Positions 36,637-47,194 are shown, numbered from the stretch's first letter. The stretch is 64,000 bases of DNA from Vibrio syngnathi (GCF_002119525.1 NZ_CP017916.1:992001-1056000), one strand, 5' to 3'. Numbers and translations are program-made. The notes: generated by a model not told the origin, from the sequence alone.

Positions 36637-38802
36637 TTAGTTAATTACTTTTTCTTCAGCTTGAGCGGCTTGGTCTGCTTGGATAGCCGTTAGAGCTACT
36701 GTGTAAACGATATCGTCTACTAGAGCGCCACGAGACAAGTCATTTACTGGCTTGCGCATACCTTGAAGCATTGGACCGATAGACACTAGGTCTGCTGAAC
36801 GCTGTACAGCTTTGTAAGTCGTGTTACCTGTGTTTAGGTCTGGGAATACGAATACTGTCGCTTTACCTGCAACTGGAGAGTTTGGCGCTTTAGAAGCGGC
36901 TACGTTTTCCATGATTGCTGCGTCGTACTGAAGAGGACCGTCGATCACAAGATCAGGACGTTTTGCTTGAGCAAGTTTTGTTGCTTCACGTACTTTATCT
37001 ACGTCTGCACCTTTACCAGATTCACCAGTAGAGTAAGAGATCATAGCAACACGTGGGTCGATACCGAATGCCGCAGCAGAATCTGCAGATTGGATAGCGA
37101 TTTCAGCAAGCTGTTCAGCTGTTGGATCAGGGTTGATCGCACAGTCACCGTATACAAGAACTTGATCAGGCAGAAGCATGAAGAAGATTGAAGATACGAT
37201 AGATGCATCAGGAGCCGTTTTGATGATCTGGAACGGAGGAACGATTGTGTTCGCCGTTGTGTGAACAGCACCAGAAACTAGACCGTCAACTTCACCAGCT
37301 TCAAGCATCATAGTGCCTAGGAATACTGAATCTTCTAGCTTCTCACGAGCTACAACTTCAGTCATACCTTTAGCGCCACGAAGTTCTACTAGGCGAGCTA
37401 CGTAGTTTTCGCGAACGGATGCAGAATCGATGATCTCAACGCCAGCGCCTAGCTCAACACCTTGTTGTGCAGCAACGCGACGAATTTCTTCAGGGTTACC
37501 AAGAAGTACACAAGTTGCGATGCCGCGCTCAGCACAGATAGATGCTGCTTTAACGGTACGTGGCTCATCACCTTCAGGAAGAACGATGCGCTTAGCCGCT
37601 TTACGAGCAAATTCAGTTAACTGGTAACGGAATGCTGGTGGGCTTAGACGACGGATACCTTGAGTACCTTCAGATAGAGAATCAATCCAAGGGCCATCAA
37701 TGTGGCTTGCAACGTGATCGTTAACGAACTCGATACGCTCTTTATCGTCTGCAGGCACTTCTAAGTTGAAGCTCTGTAGGTTAAGAGACGTCTGCCAAGT
37801 GTTACCTTGAGCCTTGAAGATCGGTAGACCTGTAGCGAATGCAGGAGCACAAAGGTTCGCAATGCTTTCTGGAATGTCGTAACCGCCAGTCAGTAGGATT
37901 GCGCCAATCTCAACACCATTTTTCGCAGCAAGAGCTGCAGCAACGATAACGTCAGGACGGTCTGCTGAAGTAACCAGTAGTGAACCTGGTTTGAAGTGCT
38001 CAATCATGTGAGGTAGAGAGCGTGCACAGAAAGTGATGCTCTTAATACGACGAGTTGAGATTTCACCTTCATTAACGATTTCAGCGTTAAGGTGTTTAGC
38101 CATATCAACCGCACGAGTTGCGATTAAGTCGATGCTCCATGGCACACAGCCAAGAACACGGATAGGGCTAGAGTTGAAGATTTGCATTACTTCAACGTTC
38201 GCTTGCTGAGCGCTATCTGCATCGTCAAAGATTTCAGATAGATCAGGGCGAGTACGGCCAGCTTCATCAACAGGAGCATTAAGCTTGTTAATGATCACGC
38301 CTTTGATGTTCTTGTTCTTAGTGCCGCCGAAGTTAGAACATGCTACTTCGATGTGCTCTTTAAGCTGAATAGGGTTGTATGTACCAGGGGTCGCAACGAA
38401 TACGATCTCCGCACCAAGTGTTTTCGCGATTTCCGCGTTTACTTGGTTTGCAAATGGGTGCTTACGAGTAGGAACTAAGCCTTCGATAAGCGTTACTTCT
38501 GCGTCTTTATTGATTTTGTTGTATTGCTCAACAACTGACTCAAGAAGTTCGTCCATTTTTTCGCTACCAATCAAAGCTTCAGCTTTAGTCATTGCGATTG
38601 GCTCACCAATCTTAATGTCGCTGTTTGTGCTAATGATAGTAGACGTTAAATCTGGTTGGTTACCACCGCTACGAGGTTGAGCGATTGGCTTGTAGAAAGA
38701 AACACTTACGCCCTTACGCTCCATAGCGCGAAGAACACCCATGCTAACACTAGTAAGACCAACACCAGCGCTTGTAGGGATAAGCATAATAGTACGGGAC
38801 AT
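36637..38802 (-). CDS. pta: Phosphate acetyltransferase
   Basis: Interconverts acetyl-CoA and acetyl phosphate. It is the long, three-domain form (721 residues): an N-terminal P-loop-like domain ([20 protein letters not shown]), a central DRTGG domain, and a C-terminal PTA domain ([36 protein letters not shown]). It follows ackA with a 147-base spacer holding two strong hairpins. Confidence 0.97.
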   Translation of the reverse strand: MSRTIMLIPTSAGVGLTSVSMGVLRAMERKGVSVSFYKPIAQPRSGGNQPDLTSTIISTNSDIKIGEPIAMTKAEALIGSEKMDELLESVVEQYNKINKDAEVTLIEGLVPTRKHPFANQVNAEIAKTLGAEIVFVATPGTYNPIQLKEHIEVACSNFGGTKNKNIKGVIINKLNAPVDEAGRTRPDLSEIFDDADSAQQANVEVMQIFNSSPIRVLGCVPWSIDLIATRAVDMAKHLNAEIVNEGEISTRRIKSITFCARSLPHMIEHFKPGSLLVTSADRPDVIVAAALAAKNGVEIGAILLTGGYDIPESIANLCAPAFATGLPIFKAQGNTWQTSLNLQSFNLEVPADDKERIEFVNDHVASHIDGPWIDSLSEGTQGIRRLSPPAFRYQLTEFARKAAKRIVLPEGDEPRTVKAASICAERGIATCVLLGNPEEIRRVAAQQGVELGAGVEIIDSASVRENYVARLVELRGAKGMTEVVAREKLEDSVFLGTMMLEAGEVDGLVSGAVHTTANTIVPPFQIIKTAPDASIVSSIFFMLLPDQVLVYGDCAINPDPTAEQLAEIAIQSADSAAAFGIDPRVAMISYSTGESGKGADVDKVREATKLAQAKRPDLVIDGPLQYDAAIMENVAASKAPNSPVAGKATVFVFPDLNTGNTTYKAVQRSADLVSIGPMLQGMRKPVNDLSRGALVDDIVYTVALTAIQADQAAQAEEKVIN

Positions 38803-38833
38803 TGACGGACACCTTTAACTATTGGAAATAAAA

Positions 38834-38890
38834 AAAGCTCAACTGCTATTCCCACCGATATTTAAATTGGGGTAGGAATAGAAGTTGAGC
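38834..38890 (-). terminator. Long hairpin with T run between ackA and pta
   Basis: GCTCAACT (38838-38845) pairs with AGTTGAGC (38883-38890), continued by GCTATTCC/GGAATAG and further pairs, about 20 bp with one bulge. On the minus strand it ends in TTTTTT just before pta. It could be a partial terminator, an attenuator or an RNase site. Confidence 0.75.
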
Positions 38891-38912
38891 CCCATTTTCT
38901 TGATATGAAAAA

Positions 38913-38940
38913 CTGACTAGCTTCGAGTGAAGCTAGTCAG
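38913..38940 (-). terminator. Hairpin directly after ackA
   Basis: CTGACTAGCTTC (38913-38924) is exactly inverted at 38929-38940 around GAGT, ten bases after the ackA stop. TTTTTCAT follows on the minus strand. It is a terminator or a 3' stability stem. Confidence 0.75.
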
Positions 38941-38949
38941 GAAAATCAA

Positions 38950-40146
38950 TTAAAGACCTGCTAGTTTCGCAGTGTCTTCAGCAATGACTAGCTCTTCATT
39001 AGTAGAGATAACCATTGCAGGGATACGGCTGTTAGCTGTAGTGATAGTACCTTCGCCGCCGAAACGTGCTTTAAGGTTAGCTTCGCTATCAACTTCGATG
39101 CCGAAGATGCCTAGGCGGTTAAGAACCATTTCACGGATTGGGCCAGAGTTCTCGCCGATGCCGCCAGTGAAAGTGATTGCGTCTAGACGACCTTCTAGAG
39201 TTGCAGTGTAACCAGCAACGTACTTAGCTAGACGGTGACAGAACACGTCCATTGCACGAGTTGCTTCTTCTTTCTCGCCGTAGTTGTCTTCAACGAAACG
39301 ACAGTCAGAAGTCACTTCAGTTAGACCAGCAAGACCAGATTCTTTAGTTAGCATGTTGTTGATTTCTTCAACAGAGTAACCAAGAGCGTCGTGTAGGTGG
39401 AAGATGATTGCAGGATCTAGGTCACCACAACGTGTACCCATTACAAGACCTTCAAGAGGAGTAAGACCCATAGAAGTATCTACAGATTGACCGTTCTTGA
39501 TTGCACATACAGAAGCGCCGTTACCTAGGTGACAGTTGATGATGTTAACTTCTTCAACTGGCTTGTTTAGTAGGCCTGCAACTTCACGAGTGATGAATAG
39601 GTGAGAAGTACCGTGCATGCCGTAACGACGGATGCCGTGCTCTTTGTACAGGTTGTACGGTAGAGCGTATAGGTAAGACTCAGAAGGCATTGTTTGGTGG
39701 AACGCAGTGTCAAATACAGCAACGTTTTGTAGACCAGGGAAGTTCTTTTGAGCCGCTTCGATACCGATAAGGTGAGCAGGGTTGTGAAGAGGTGCAAAAG
39801 TCGCAGCGTCTTGAATACCCTTAAGAACTTCATCAGTGATAAGAGCAGAAGAAGTGAACTGCTCGCCGCCGTGTACGATACGGTGACCGATAGCGCCAAG
39901 GTTAGCTTTAAGCTCAGGCTTAGAAGCAAGAATAGTTTCTACCATGAAAGATAGTGCTTCTACGTGAGCTGCGCCCGCGCCTAGTTGTGCTTCATGCTTG
40001 CCATCAAGTTTCCACTTCATACGAGCTTCTGGAAGACCAAGACACTCAGCAAGACCAGTTAGGTGCTCTGCACCTGATTCTGCATCAACAACAGCGAATT
40101 TAAGAGAAGAACTACCACAGTTTAAAACTAAAACTAGCTTAGACAT
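38950..40146 (-). CDS. ackA: Acetate kinase
   Basis: Converts acetyl phosphate and ADP to acetate and ATP. It is 398 residues, the normal length. Nucleotide- and substrate-binding segments include [17 protein letters not shown], the active-site [19 protein letters not shown], and [13 protein letters not shown]. It is the first gene of ackA-pta and divergent from yfbV, as in E. coli. Confidence 0.98.
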   Translation of the reverse strand: MSKLVLVLNCGSSSLKFAVVDAESGAEHLTGLAECLGLPEARMKWKLDGKHEAQLGAGAAHVEALSFMVETILASKPELKANLGAIGHRIVHGGEQFTSSALITDEVLKGIQDAATFAPLHNPAHLIGIEAAQKNFPGLQNVAVFDTAFHQTMPSESYLYALPYNLYKEHGIRRYGMHGTSHLFITREVAGLLNKPVEEVNIINCHLGNGASVCAIKNGQSVDTSMGLTPLEGLVMGTRCGDLDPAIIFHLHDALGYSVEEINNMLTKESGLAGLTEVTSDCRFVEDNYGEKEEATRAMDVFCHRLAKYVAGYTATLEGRLDAITFTGGIGENSGPIREMVLNRLGIFGIEVDSEANLKARFGGEGTITTANSRIPAMVISTNEELVIAEDTAKLAGL

Positions 40147-40168
40147 TAATGACTACCTGTTTATTTTT

Positions 40169-40182
40169 CTGATCGAAATCAG
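40169..40182. promoter_or_regulatory. FNR/CRP-like palindrome upstream of ackA
   Basis: CTGATCGAAATCAG is a perfect inverted repeat differing from the FNR consensus (TTGAT-N4-ATCAA) at the two outer bases. It lies about 23 bases before the ackA start codon, where binding would more likely repress than activate. Confidence 0.35.
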
Positions 40183-40487
40183 TTAAGGATGAAAATTAAT
40201 CTCAAGAATAGTCGAAGCACATGGGCTTGCGTACTAACCTTGGTCAAAAAAACGTTAATTTCCGTATAAAGTGAAAGCACTCTTTATCAAAAAGAGGCTT
40301 GTGCATTCCTTGCAGAAGTCTTCTCAAAGTTGCTTAAATTGTAAATAAGGGCAACAATGAGATTGAGGTCTGCAAATAATAGCGATATTGTGCAAATATA
40401 ACAAAAAAATTTGAAAGAATATTATTTTTCGTCAAATTTTTGTGTTTTTAGTTGATGGTTTCAACTTTTTTTTAATGGGAGACTCAT

Positions 40488-40940
40488 ATGAGCAATAGAG
40501 TTGGTTTAGCGAGTAGTTTAAAAGATGGCCAAAAGTACATGGATCTCTGGCCCGTCCGCAAAGAGTTAAACTCGATCTTCCCTGAGCAGCGCATTATCAA
40601 AGCGACGCGTTTTGGCGTGAAAGTGATGCCAGCGATAGCTGCTATTAGTGTTCTTACACAAATGGTCTTTAATAATTATCAAGCGATGCCACAAGCTGTG
40701 GTCATGGCTTTGTTTGCAATCAGCTTACCGCTTCAAGGCATGTGGTGGTTAGGTAATCGCTCAAACACAAAACTTCCACCTGCGCTAGTCTCATGGTATC
40801 GCGAACTTCACGAGAAGATCACTGAAACGGGTTTCGCGTTAGAGCCAATGAAGTCGCGTCCTCGTTATAAAGAATTGGCGATCATTTTAAATCGCGCATT
40901 TCGTCAGCTAGATAAATCGTCAATGGAACGTTGGTTCTAA
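40488..40940 (+). CDS. yfbV: YfbV family membrane protein (UPF0208)
   Basis: A 150-residue inner-membrane protein with two helices in the middle (about residues 46-64 and 70-87) and the conserved start [24 protein letters not shown]. coli YfbV has been linked to insulation of the Ter macrodomain. It is divergent from ackA, the same order as in E. coli. The ATG at 40488 follows GGGAG. Confidence 0.93.
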   Translation: MSNRVGLASSLKDGQKYMDLWPVRKELNSIFPEQRIIKATRFGVKVMPAIAAISVLTQMVFNNYQAMPQAVVMALFAISLPLQGMWWLGNRSNTKLPPALVSWYRELHEKITETGFALEPMKSRPRYKELAIILNRAFRQLDKSSMERWF

Positions 40941-41251
40941 TGAGTTTCAACTCTCCCTCTTGTCTGAGAGCAACTATTCATCATTGATGGTTTGTTCTCA
41001 GGTTTGATTTTTATTATTTTCGCTTCGCTTTTATTCACCTATCTCCCCCTCATTCCTTTTTTCTCTTAATACTCATGTAGTTTCTTACTTTTCAAATTCT
41101 GCCTTTCACTATTTCACGCATTTTTCGAGCCTTGTTGTGTTTTTGTTAAATATAACTTCAAGTCATCAATGGTTACTGGTAATAGTATCAATAGTGATGT
41201 TGTTCTCTTTGAGCGAGCAATAATGAGTAGAGCTTGATTCAGGGAGCGATA
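40941..41251. other. Spacer before the binding-protein gene
   Basis: About 310 bases with no gene. It is notably T/C-rich on the plus strand (40950-41100), with no clear terminator for yfbV and no recognisable operator. The promoter of the next gene is presumably near 41150-41230. Confidence 0.35.
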
Positions 41252-42217
41252 ATGAGTTCTGTAAAAAAGGTATTGGCAGCGGTCGTAAGTTGTCTGTTGT
41301 TGCTATGGACAAGCAATGTCATGGCGAACATTGCCAAAGTTTCGGTTTCACAAGTTGTTGACCATCCAGATCTGAATGCAACACGTCTAGGACTTCTTGA
41401 AGGATTGAGAGCAAAAGGTTACGAACCGGGTAAAAATTTAGAGTTCTCTTATGAAATGGCTGGTGGCAATCCCGTTCAGGCTGCAAAAATAGCCAGAGAG
41501 TTAGTTAGTGAGAACCCTCATGTATTAGTTGGCATCGCGACACCGACCTCGCAAGCGTTGGTTTCAGCGACTCGAACGATCCCGATTGTGTTTACTGCAG
41601 TAACAGACCCTATCGGCGCAAGGCTTGTTAAACAATTGGAACAGCCGGGACGAAATGTCACGGGCCTTTCTGACTTATCACCTATTTCCCAACATGTATC
41701 TCTTATTAAAGAGCTACTCCCTAATGCAGGTTCAATCGGTGTGGTTTATAACCCTGCCGAAGCGAATGCCGTTGCATTAGTTGGGTTATTGAAAAAGTCT
41801 ACACTAGACTTTGGTTTTACTTTGCATACTGCTAAAGCGTTGACTATCGATGATGTAGAAGAAAAAACAGCATCCGTGGCTAAAAAATCTGATGTTATCT
41901 ACGCGCTAACCGATAACACGGTGGCAAGCGGTATTGAAGGACTTATAAATGCAGCAAACCAAGCTGGCACCCCCGTGATTGCAGGAGCAACGTCTTATGT
42001 TGGCAAGGGAGCAATAGCTGGGTTAGGTCTAGATTACTATGACGTTGGGGTGCAGACCGCTGATTATGTGGCCGCTATTTTGAACGGACAAAAACCAGGG
42101 AAGTTGAATGTTAAAACAGCTCAAAGCTCACAGTTGGTAGTTAACCTAGATGCCGCTCGTGAGCTTGGTTTGACGCTACCTAAGTCTGTGGTTGATCGTG
42201 CGATAGTCAGCCGTTGA
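41252..42217 (+). CDS. Orphan ABC-type periplasmic binding protein
   Basis: A 321-residue protein of the ABC substrate-binding family (PF04392-like; type 1 periplasmic fold). The signal peptide covers about residues 1-26 (ending NVMA before NIAKVSV). Recognisable segments are LLEGLRAKGYEPGKNLEF, VGIATPTSQAL and TDPIGARLVKQLEQPG. No permease or ATPase gene is nearby. The next gene on the strand is a membrane diguanylate cyclase. I use the ATG at 41252 with AGGGAG five bases before it. The ligand is unknown; related proteins bind amino acids or aromatic compounds. Confidence 0.87.
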   Translation: MSSVKKVLAAVVSCLLLLWTSNVMANIAKVSVSQVVDHPDLNATRLGLLEGLRAKGYEPGKNLEFSYEMAGGNPVQAAKIARELVSENPHVLVGIATPTSQALVSATRTIPIVFTAVTDPIGARLVKQLEQPGRNVTGLSDLSPISQHVSLIKELLPNAGSIGVVYNPAEANAVALVGLLKKSTLDFGFTLHTAKALTIDDVEEKTASVAKKSDVIYALTDNTVASGIEGLINAANQAGTPVIAGATSYVGKGAIAGLGLDYYDVGVQTADYVAAILNGQKPGKLNVKTAQSSQLVVNLDAARELGLTLPKSVVDRAIVSR

Positions 42218-42469
42218 TTAGTATTGACATCAAAAAAAACAATGCTCGATAAGTCACTTTGTTAACAGGGGTTTAAACCATCACAATGAACAACATTAGT
42301 CGACTCTCACCATTAGCTGCGATCTACTTTATTCATCTTTAAGTAGTTATTTCCCCGTCAGGTACATCGTTAATATCAATTTACATTTTTTTACATCGAG
42401 AGGGCTGTCGATTAATGTCATAATATTAATGGAACCAATGAAAATAACTGAGCGCTAAGAGCACATTCT

Positions 42470-43936
42470 ATGAAAGTAAATAGGCACTTTAGCCTTACCT
42501 TTGTCTTCGGCTTTCCCGCGGTGATCGCGATCATGTTACTTGGACTGATAGGTAAAAATCATTTTGATGTGGTAAAGAAAGATATCAGCAGTGAATTTCA
42601 GCGCATTGAAGAAGTGTTCAAACGAACCACTAAAGTTGTTACCGCTTTAGACTACAGCTTTTCTAATTACTACAAATCAGGAAACCCTCTTTTCCTTGAC
42701 CACAATAAGCAAGTAGTTGACGGCCTTTGCCGAATTTGGCCTATTGACGTATTACTTCTTGCTGATGGAAAAACGGCAGATATCCCCTCTGTCGATATCG
42801 ACTATATGTTAGTTGGACAAGAGTCCCTTTGTGATGAAGCTAGCGATAGCTATAAAAGTGCGTCAGAGAAAATTGCTCTCGCGCCAATTCTTTCATTTTT
42901 GTCCCAGCTTGATGAATATCACAACGGCGTACACTTTATAGATACTCGTGGTTATGTGATCTCTTCGCCTGAAGACTTTGCTAAAGAGCTAGGGAAAGAA
43001 CTACTTTCGACCATAAAAAGCCGCCCGTATTGGCAAAGAACCGCCAACAATCCAGAACAATTGACTTTAACGGGTCCTGCGTATCGATTTGACTCTCTTG
43101 ACCGTATGATAAGCATGACGATTCCGGTGTTTCATAAAGGGATACATCAAGGAATGCTTTCTGTTGAGATTGACGCAAGTAAACTGCTTACGAGTTCGAA
43201 TGAGCACTTAGCCGGTAGAATCGATATTATTGATACCACCTTGGTTAATCCGGTTGACAGCGCTACTTTCTATCACGCGATACAACTGGAAGGAGTCACC
43301 TCTCATCACGCGATGTACTACGAATTAGATTTTGCTAAAGAGGTGGAACACTTTTTTGTCTACGAGAAAGACAGCCTGATTGTCGCTATCATCGTATATC
43401 TATTTTCTGTAACGCTCTTTTTCTTCGTTAACTCCAATATTGAACGTGGTTACTTCAAAGAGCTGGCAGCTAAAGATCCGATGACCGGGCTGCTAAACCG
43501 TAGGGGACTGGAAGCTTTTTGGCGCAGTGTGGAGCATGACCAGTTATTCGCCTTGACTGTATTTGACATTGATAATTTCAAGTTGATTAATGATACCTTT
43601 GGGCATGACAAAGGGGATGATGTTATTCGCTACATGTCCCGTCAGATAAGTAATAGCATTCGAAGTAGTGATGTCGCAGCAAGGTTTGGTGGTGAAGAGT
43701 TTGTCGTTTATCTAAAAGGTGATGACCGTGAGACGTTAATGAGGACATTAGAGCGTGTTAAAAATGCTGTCTGTGCGAACTCAGCTAACATTGTACCTAA
43801 TGGTTTTACTGTCTCTGGTGGTGTTTGTATTACTGAAGCTGAGCATAACAACCTAAGCTTTGAAGAGATATTCAAACACGCGGATGAAAAGTTGTACGTG
43901 GCTAAGACGACTGGTAAAGACCGCATCGAGTTCTAA
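42470..43936 (+). CDS. Membrane diguanylate cyclase with periplasmic sensor
   Basis: A 488-residue inner-membrane protein. Helices at about residues 10-26 and 303-321 enclose a 275-residue periplasmic domain with Cache-like features (VHFIDTRGYVISSPEDFAKE). The GGDEF domain has GGEEF at 407-411 and an RxxD inhibitory site five residues before it (R398-D401), so I infer active c-di-GMP synthesis with product feedback. A 252-base gap separates it from the binding-protein gene. No terminator is visible in that gap. Confidence 0.94.
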   Translation: MKVNRHFSLTFVFGFPAVIAIMLLGLIGKNHFDVVKKDISSEFQRIEEVFKRTTKVVTALDYSFSNYYKSGNPLFLDHNKQVVDGLCRIWPIDVLLLADGKTADIPSVDIDYMLVGQESLCDEASDSYKSASEKIALAPILSFLSQLDEYHNGVHFIDTRGYVISSPEDFAKELGKELLSTIKSRPYWQRTANNPEQLTLTGPAYRFDSLDRMISMTIPVFHKGIHQGMLSVEIDASKLLTSSNEHLAGRIDIIDTTLVNPVDSATFYHAIQLEGVTSHHAMYYELDFAKEVEHFFVYEKDSLIVAIIVYLFSVTLFFFVNSNIERGYFKELAAKDPMTGLLNRRGLEAFWRSVEHDQLFALTVFDIDNFKLINDTFGHDKGDDVIRYMSRQISNSIRSSDVAARFGGEEFVVYLKGDDRETLMRTLERVKNAVCANSANIVPNGFTVSGGVCITEAEHNNLSFEEIFKHADEKLYVAKTTGKDRIEF

Positions 43937-44003
43937 CCACGTTATTGAAGTCTCACGCTGCAGAGGAGGAAAGCGCTGCTTTCTCTCCATGGCTAAGATC
44001 CGG

Positions 44004-44960
44004 TTAAGCTGAGTGGAAATGCTCTTCTTGATAACGTTGTAGGCGCTCTACGATAGGCGGCGCTTTCTTGAAAGTACGAATTTCTTTAAAGAGTTCATCC
44101 GCTTCAGGGTAGCCTTTACTTAGATAAACAAACCACTGCTTCACTCTATTGGGGTAGTACATGCCTTTGTCCCCTTTTATTTGGAACTCTGAGTAGCGCA
44201 GTAAAAGTTCAATGACTTTATCCCACGGCATTTTGTGATGGTTATGCTTAACGACGTTACCAAGGTTGGGAATGTTGAAAGCGCCACGGCAGACCATCAA
44301 TGAATCGACGCCAGTGGCTTCTATGCAATCTTGACCATCTTGGTAGTTCCAGATTTCCCCATTGGCAATCAATGGCAGAGACGTTTTCTCTCTTATCTGA
44401 TTGATGTAATCCCACTTGATTTCACTGGCTTTATAGCCGCCAACTTTGGTTCGTGCATGTACGGTGAGTTCGTCAGCCTTTGCTTGCTCGATAGCGTCGA
44501 CAATTTCAAAGCATTCTTCCGGGTGCTCCCAACCTAGTCGAATTTTTGCAGATACGGGAATGTGTGCTGGCACCGCCTCTCGACAGGACTTCACCACTTG
44601 ATAGATGAGTTCGGGTTCTTTTAGCAATGACGCACCACCATTACTTTTGTTTACCGCTTTTGCAGGGCAACCAAAATTAAGATCAATGCCTTTGGCACCT
44701 AAACTAGCAGCTTGAAAAGCATTCTCAGCCATCCAATTTGGGTGTTGCCCTAGAAGCTGGAGATGAATTGGCACACCAGCCATGGTCTGAGACCCTTGAT
44801 GTAATTCAGGGCAAATACGGTGAAAAACATGCGGAGGAAGAAGTTGATCAACTACGCGCACAAATTCCGTCACACAGAGATCGTAATCATTGATCTCTGT
44901 GAGAATTTCACGCATTAGATGGTCTAAAACGCCCTCCATAGGGCCAAGTATTACTCGCAT
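44004..44960 (-). CDS. dusC: tRNA-dihydrouridine(16) synthase
   Basis: An FMN enzyme that reduces uridine 16 in tRNA. It is 318 residues. The N-terminus MRVILGPMEGVLDHLMREIL is typical of DusC rather than DusA or DusB. The active-site cysteine lies in LNFGCPAKAVNKSNGGASLL. FMN-binding VHARTKVGGYK and ANGEIWN are present. It is convergent with the diguanylate cyclase gene. Confidence 0.95.
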   Translation of the reverse strand: MRVILGPMEGVLDHLMREILTEINDYDLCVTEFVRVVDQLLPPHVFHRICPELHQGSQTMAGVPIHLQLLGQHPNWMAENAFQAASLGAKGIDLNFGCPAKAVNKSNGGASLLKEPELIYQVVKSCREAVPAHIPVSAKIRLGWEHPEECFEIVDAIEQAKADELTVHARTKVGGYKASEIKWDYINQIREKTSLPLIANGEIWNYQDGQDCIEATGVDSLMVCRGAFNIPNLGNVVKHNHHKMPWDKVIELLLRYSEFQIKGDKGMYYPNRVKQWFVYLSKGYPEADELFKEIRTFKKAPPIVERLQRYQEEHFHSA

Positions 44961-45030
44961 TTGCTTTACCGAAACTGAATGGATCGAAAATTAAGACGCG
45001 TGATTGTACGGGCAAGTTAAAAGCTTGTCA

Positions 45031-45573
45031 CTATGAGCTAGGTGAATCTGACGTAACAGTTATTTCACCGGTTAGAGGGAAGTAGTTGAGCCTTGGTAAA
45101 TCTTCGCCTAGCGAGTAACCATCAGTGTAGTAGTAATAGCAGCTTGGATCTGATGTATACCAAGCAACGATCGGTTCTTCTGAAGGGAATACTGATCTAC
45201 CGTGATCTCTAACGGTGAGGTCAGTATTCATGAGCGCCCGCCAAAGCCTTGCGCAGTCACTCCCTCTAATTGCAGTCCCCGAATTAATCGGTAGTTGATC
45301 AACAGCGATTGGAAAACCAGTCGATGAAGGATAAACGCTGCCTTCACCATAATCGACATCTTGATTAAAATCAGGCTCTCCATCAACAAGCCACTGTGAG
45401 TGGTAAAGGTTAACCGCAGTTCGAAAAGAAGAAAAAGCACCTTGAGCTGTGGCTTCATGGCTATCGCGTTGGTAATTTAGAAAGCGAGGAACTGCGGTAA
45501 CGGTAAGTATGCCTAAAATAACGACGACAGAGACTAGCTCTATCAAAGTAAAACCATTTTGGTGTTGTTTCAT
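45031..45573 (-). CDS. Solitary type IV prepilin-like protein
   Basis: A 180-residue protein with a class-III signal: a short leader MKQHQNG, then FTLIELVSVVVILGILTVTAVPRF with Glu at mature position 5. The cleavage site is after G7. The C-terminal domain has a conserved Cys pair (SDCARLW and DPSCYYYY), as in MSHA-type or minor pilins. No pilus-assembly genes are nearby. It may be processed by the chromosomal prepilin peptidase and used by an MSHA, type II secretion or competence system elsewhere. Confidence 0.85.
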   Translation of the reverse strand: MKQHQNGFTLIELVSVVVILGILTVTAVPRFLNYQRDSHEATAQGAFSSFRTAVNLYHSQWLVDGEPDFNQDVDYGEGSVYPSSTGFPIAVDQLPINSGTAIRGSDCARLWRALMNTDLTVRDHGRSVFPSEEPIVAWYTSDPSCYYYYTDGYSLGEDLPRLNYFPLTGEITVTSDSPSS

Positions 45574-45791
45574 AATGCATTCTATATGTAACTAAATATT
45601 CCAATGACTCTTTTACACTTCAAACTTAAATTTTCAAAATGAAATAAGTTTAGTTTGCTGAATGGAACTAAAGATAATGTTTGCGTGGCTACTGGTAGGT
45701 GTAATTAATCATAGAGCTATACGAATAATTACTAATTGTTAGCCTTGTGGGTATAATGGAGACAACAGAATTGACTGACTAGTGAAGTAAT

Positions 45792-46412
45792 ATGAAGTAT
45801 CAATTATTGAGTCTTCCTGACTCAATTAACGACGTAACAGCCCAGTTTGTAGAAGGTGCTATATTTGCATCTAACCTTGCAACTAAACCTCTTGACCCAG
45901 AGGCTTGGTTACCTATAGCTATTCCTGAAACTGGTCAGGACTTTGTTCCTCAAGTCACCGAGCAAATTAATCGCCAACATAACCTCATTCAGCGAAGTGA
46001 ATATTTGCTTACAGAAGTGCTTGATGCAGATAACTTTGCTGAACAGCTAGCCGATTTTTCTGAAGGTTTTATGATGGTCTGGCCGACGATTGAAGAACAG
46101 TGGCAGGAAACGTCAATCGCAGATGGTACATTGCGCATGCTACAAGCAATGTTAACAACATTCATGCTGGCGATTGATGAAGAACAGACAATCGAGCAAA
46201 TGAAAGCGGCTGGATTAGAAACCCCGCCAACTTTGAATGATCTAGTCGGGCAAGTCGATTTGATGGTGACAGAAGTTGCGCTAGCAGCGGATGAAGCGAT
46301 GCTCGGAAATAAATCTCAAAGTGTGAATCCGTTTAAAGGCATCGGCCGAAATGATGTTTGCCCTTGTGAAAGCGGTAAAAAGTTTAAACAGTGCTGTGGA
46401 AAAAACAGTTAA
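45792..46412 (+). CDS. YecA/UPF0149-type protein with SEC-C metal-binding tail
   Basis: A 206-residue soluble protein. The N-terminal part is a UPF0149 (YecA/YgfB) helical domain ([33 protein letters not shown]). The C-terminus is a zinc-binding SEC-C motif ([17 protein letters not shown]), as at the end of SecA. Its role is unknown; the motif suggests contact with SecB or ribosome-like partners. It is convergent with dsbB and shares its terminator. Confidence 0.85.
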   Translation: MKYQLLSLPDSINDVTAQFVEGAIFASNLATKPLDPEAWLPIAIPETGQDFVPQVTEQINRQHNLIQRSEYLLTEVLDADNFAEQLADFSEGFMMVWPTIEEQWQETSIADGTLRMLQAMLTTFMLAIDEEQTIEQMKAAGLETPPTLNDLVGQVDLMVTEVALAADEAMLGNKSQSVNPFKGIGRNDVCPCESGKKFKQCCGKNS

Positions 46413-46495
46413 TAACGCTTTATGGATAAACTTAGCTTTGAGTGAGTAATAGATTTACTTTAAGTGATAAAAAAGCGACAAAAAACGCAAGTAAT

Positions 46496-46523
46496 AAAAA
46501 GTCGACCTCGTGGTCGACTTTTT
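46496..46523. terminator. Bidirectional terminator between the SEC-C gene and dsbB
   Basis: AAAAAGTCGACC (46496-46507) pairs exactly with GGTCGACTTTTT (46512-46523) around TCGT, giving a T run on both strands. Confidence 0.92.
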
Positions 46524-46549
46524 CGTTTCTGAACATGATGAGCTAATTG

Positions 46550-47074
46550 TTAGTCATTCTTTGATTTAACGAATTGAGAGATCACTACGAAACCGAAAAC
46601 AAACAAGTTACCCGCGAAGATAATCACTAGCCATTGAGGCATTGAAAGGTCTAAGAACTGCCATACGACTTTGCTGCAGTCGCCGTAGGCCTCAAACATC
46701 CACGGAGCCCATTGGTTTAATGGTGCCCAGCTAGGGAAGGTCACGAACAGGTCGCAGGTAGCGAAAGGAGACGGGTTAAACTGGTAGTCAACGTGTTCTA
46801 AAGCTAGCAGTAATCCCTTATACGCGCCTAACCCCCAGCCAACTAAGCCTAACCAGCGAGAGAGAGGATTATGCGGGGCAATAGCACCAATTATTGCTGC
46901 GATGCCGATAGCGAGCATAGCAACGCGTTCGTAGATACACATGACGCAAGGGCCGAGCATCATCACGTGCTGAAAGAAAAGAGCACATGCTTCAAAAAAG
47001 ACAATAAAAGCCAGCAGTAAAAGCCAAGATAAACGTCCCTTAGAGAAGTCTTTGAGCATTGCAAAAAAGTTCAC
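46550..47074 (-). CDS. dsbB: Disulfide bond formation protein B
   Basis: An inner-membrane protein that re-oxidises DsbA and passes electrons to quinone. It is 174 residues with four helices. The first redox pair is in LGPCVMCIYERV; the second is formed by the cysteines in FATCDLF and YGDCSKVV. It lies 120 bases downstream of nhaB, as in E. coli, but a terminator lies between. Confidence 0.96.
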   Translation of the reverse strand: MNFFAMLKDFSKGRLSWLLLLAFIVFFEACALFFQHVMMLGPCVMCIYERVAMLAIGIAAIIGAIAPHNPLSRWLGLVGWGLGAYKGLLLALEHVDYQFNPSPFATCDLFVTFPSWAPLNQWAPWMFEAYGDCSKVVWQFLDLSMPQWLVIIFAGNLFVFGFVVISQFVKSKND

Positions 47075-47097
47075 GAATTTAATCCTGTCAATAAAAT

Positions 47098-47126
47098 AAA
47101 AAAGCCCTGATTACTCAGAGCTTTTT
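47098..47126 (-). terminator. Terminator between nhaB and dsbB
   Basis: AAAGCCCTGA (47101-47110) pairs with TCAGAGCTTT (47115-47124), with one G-T pair; the minus strand continues with T. dsbB may be reached by partial read-through. Confidence 0.7.
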
Positions 47127-47194
47127 ATCTTGGATAAGTTTCCTAATCAACTAATATTTTTGATTAGTTAGGTGTTTGGCAACACAACGTTGAG

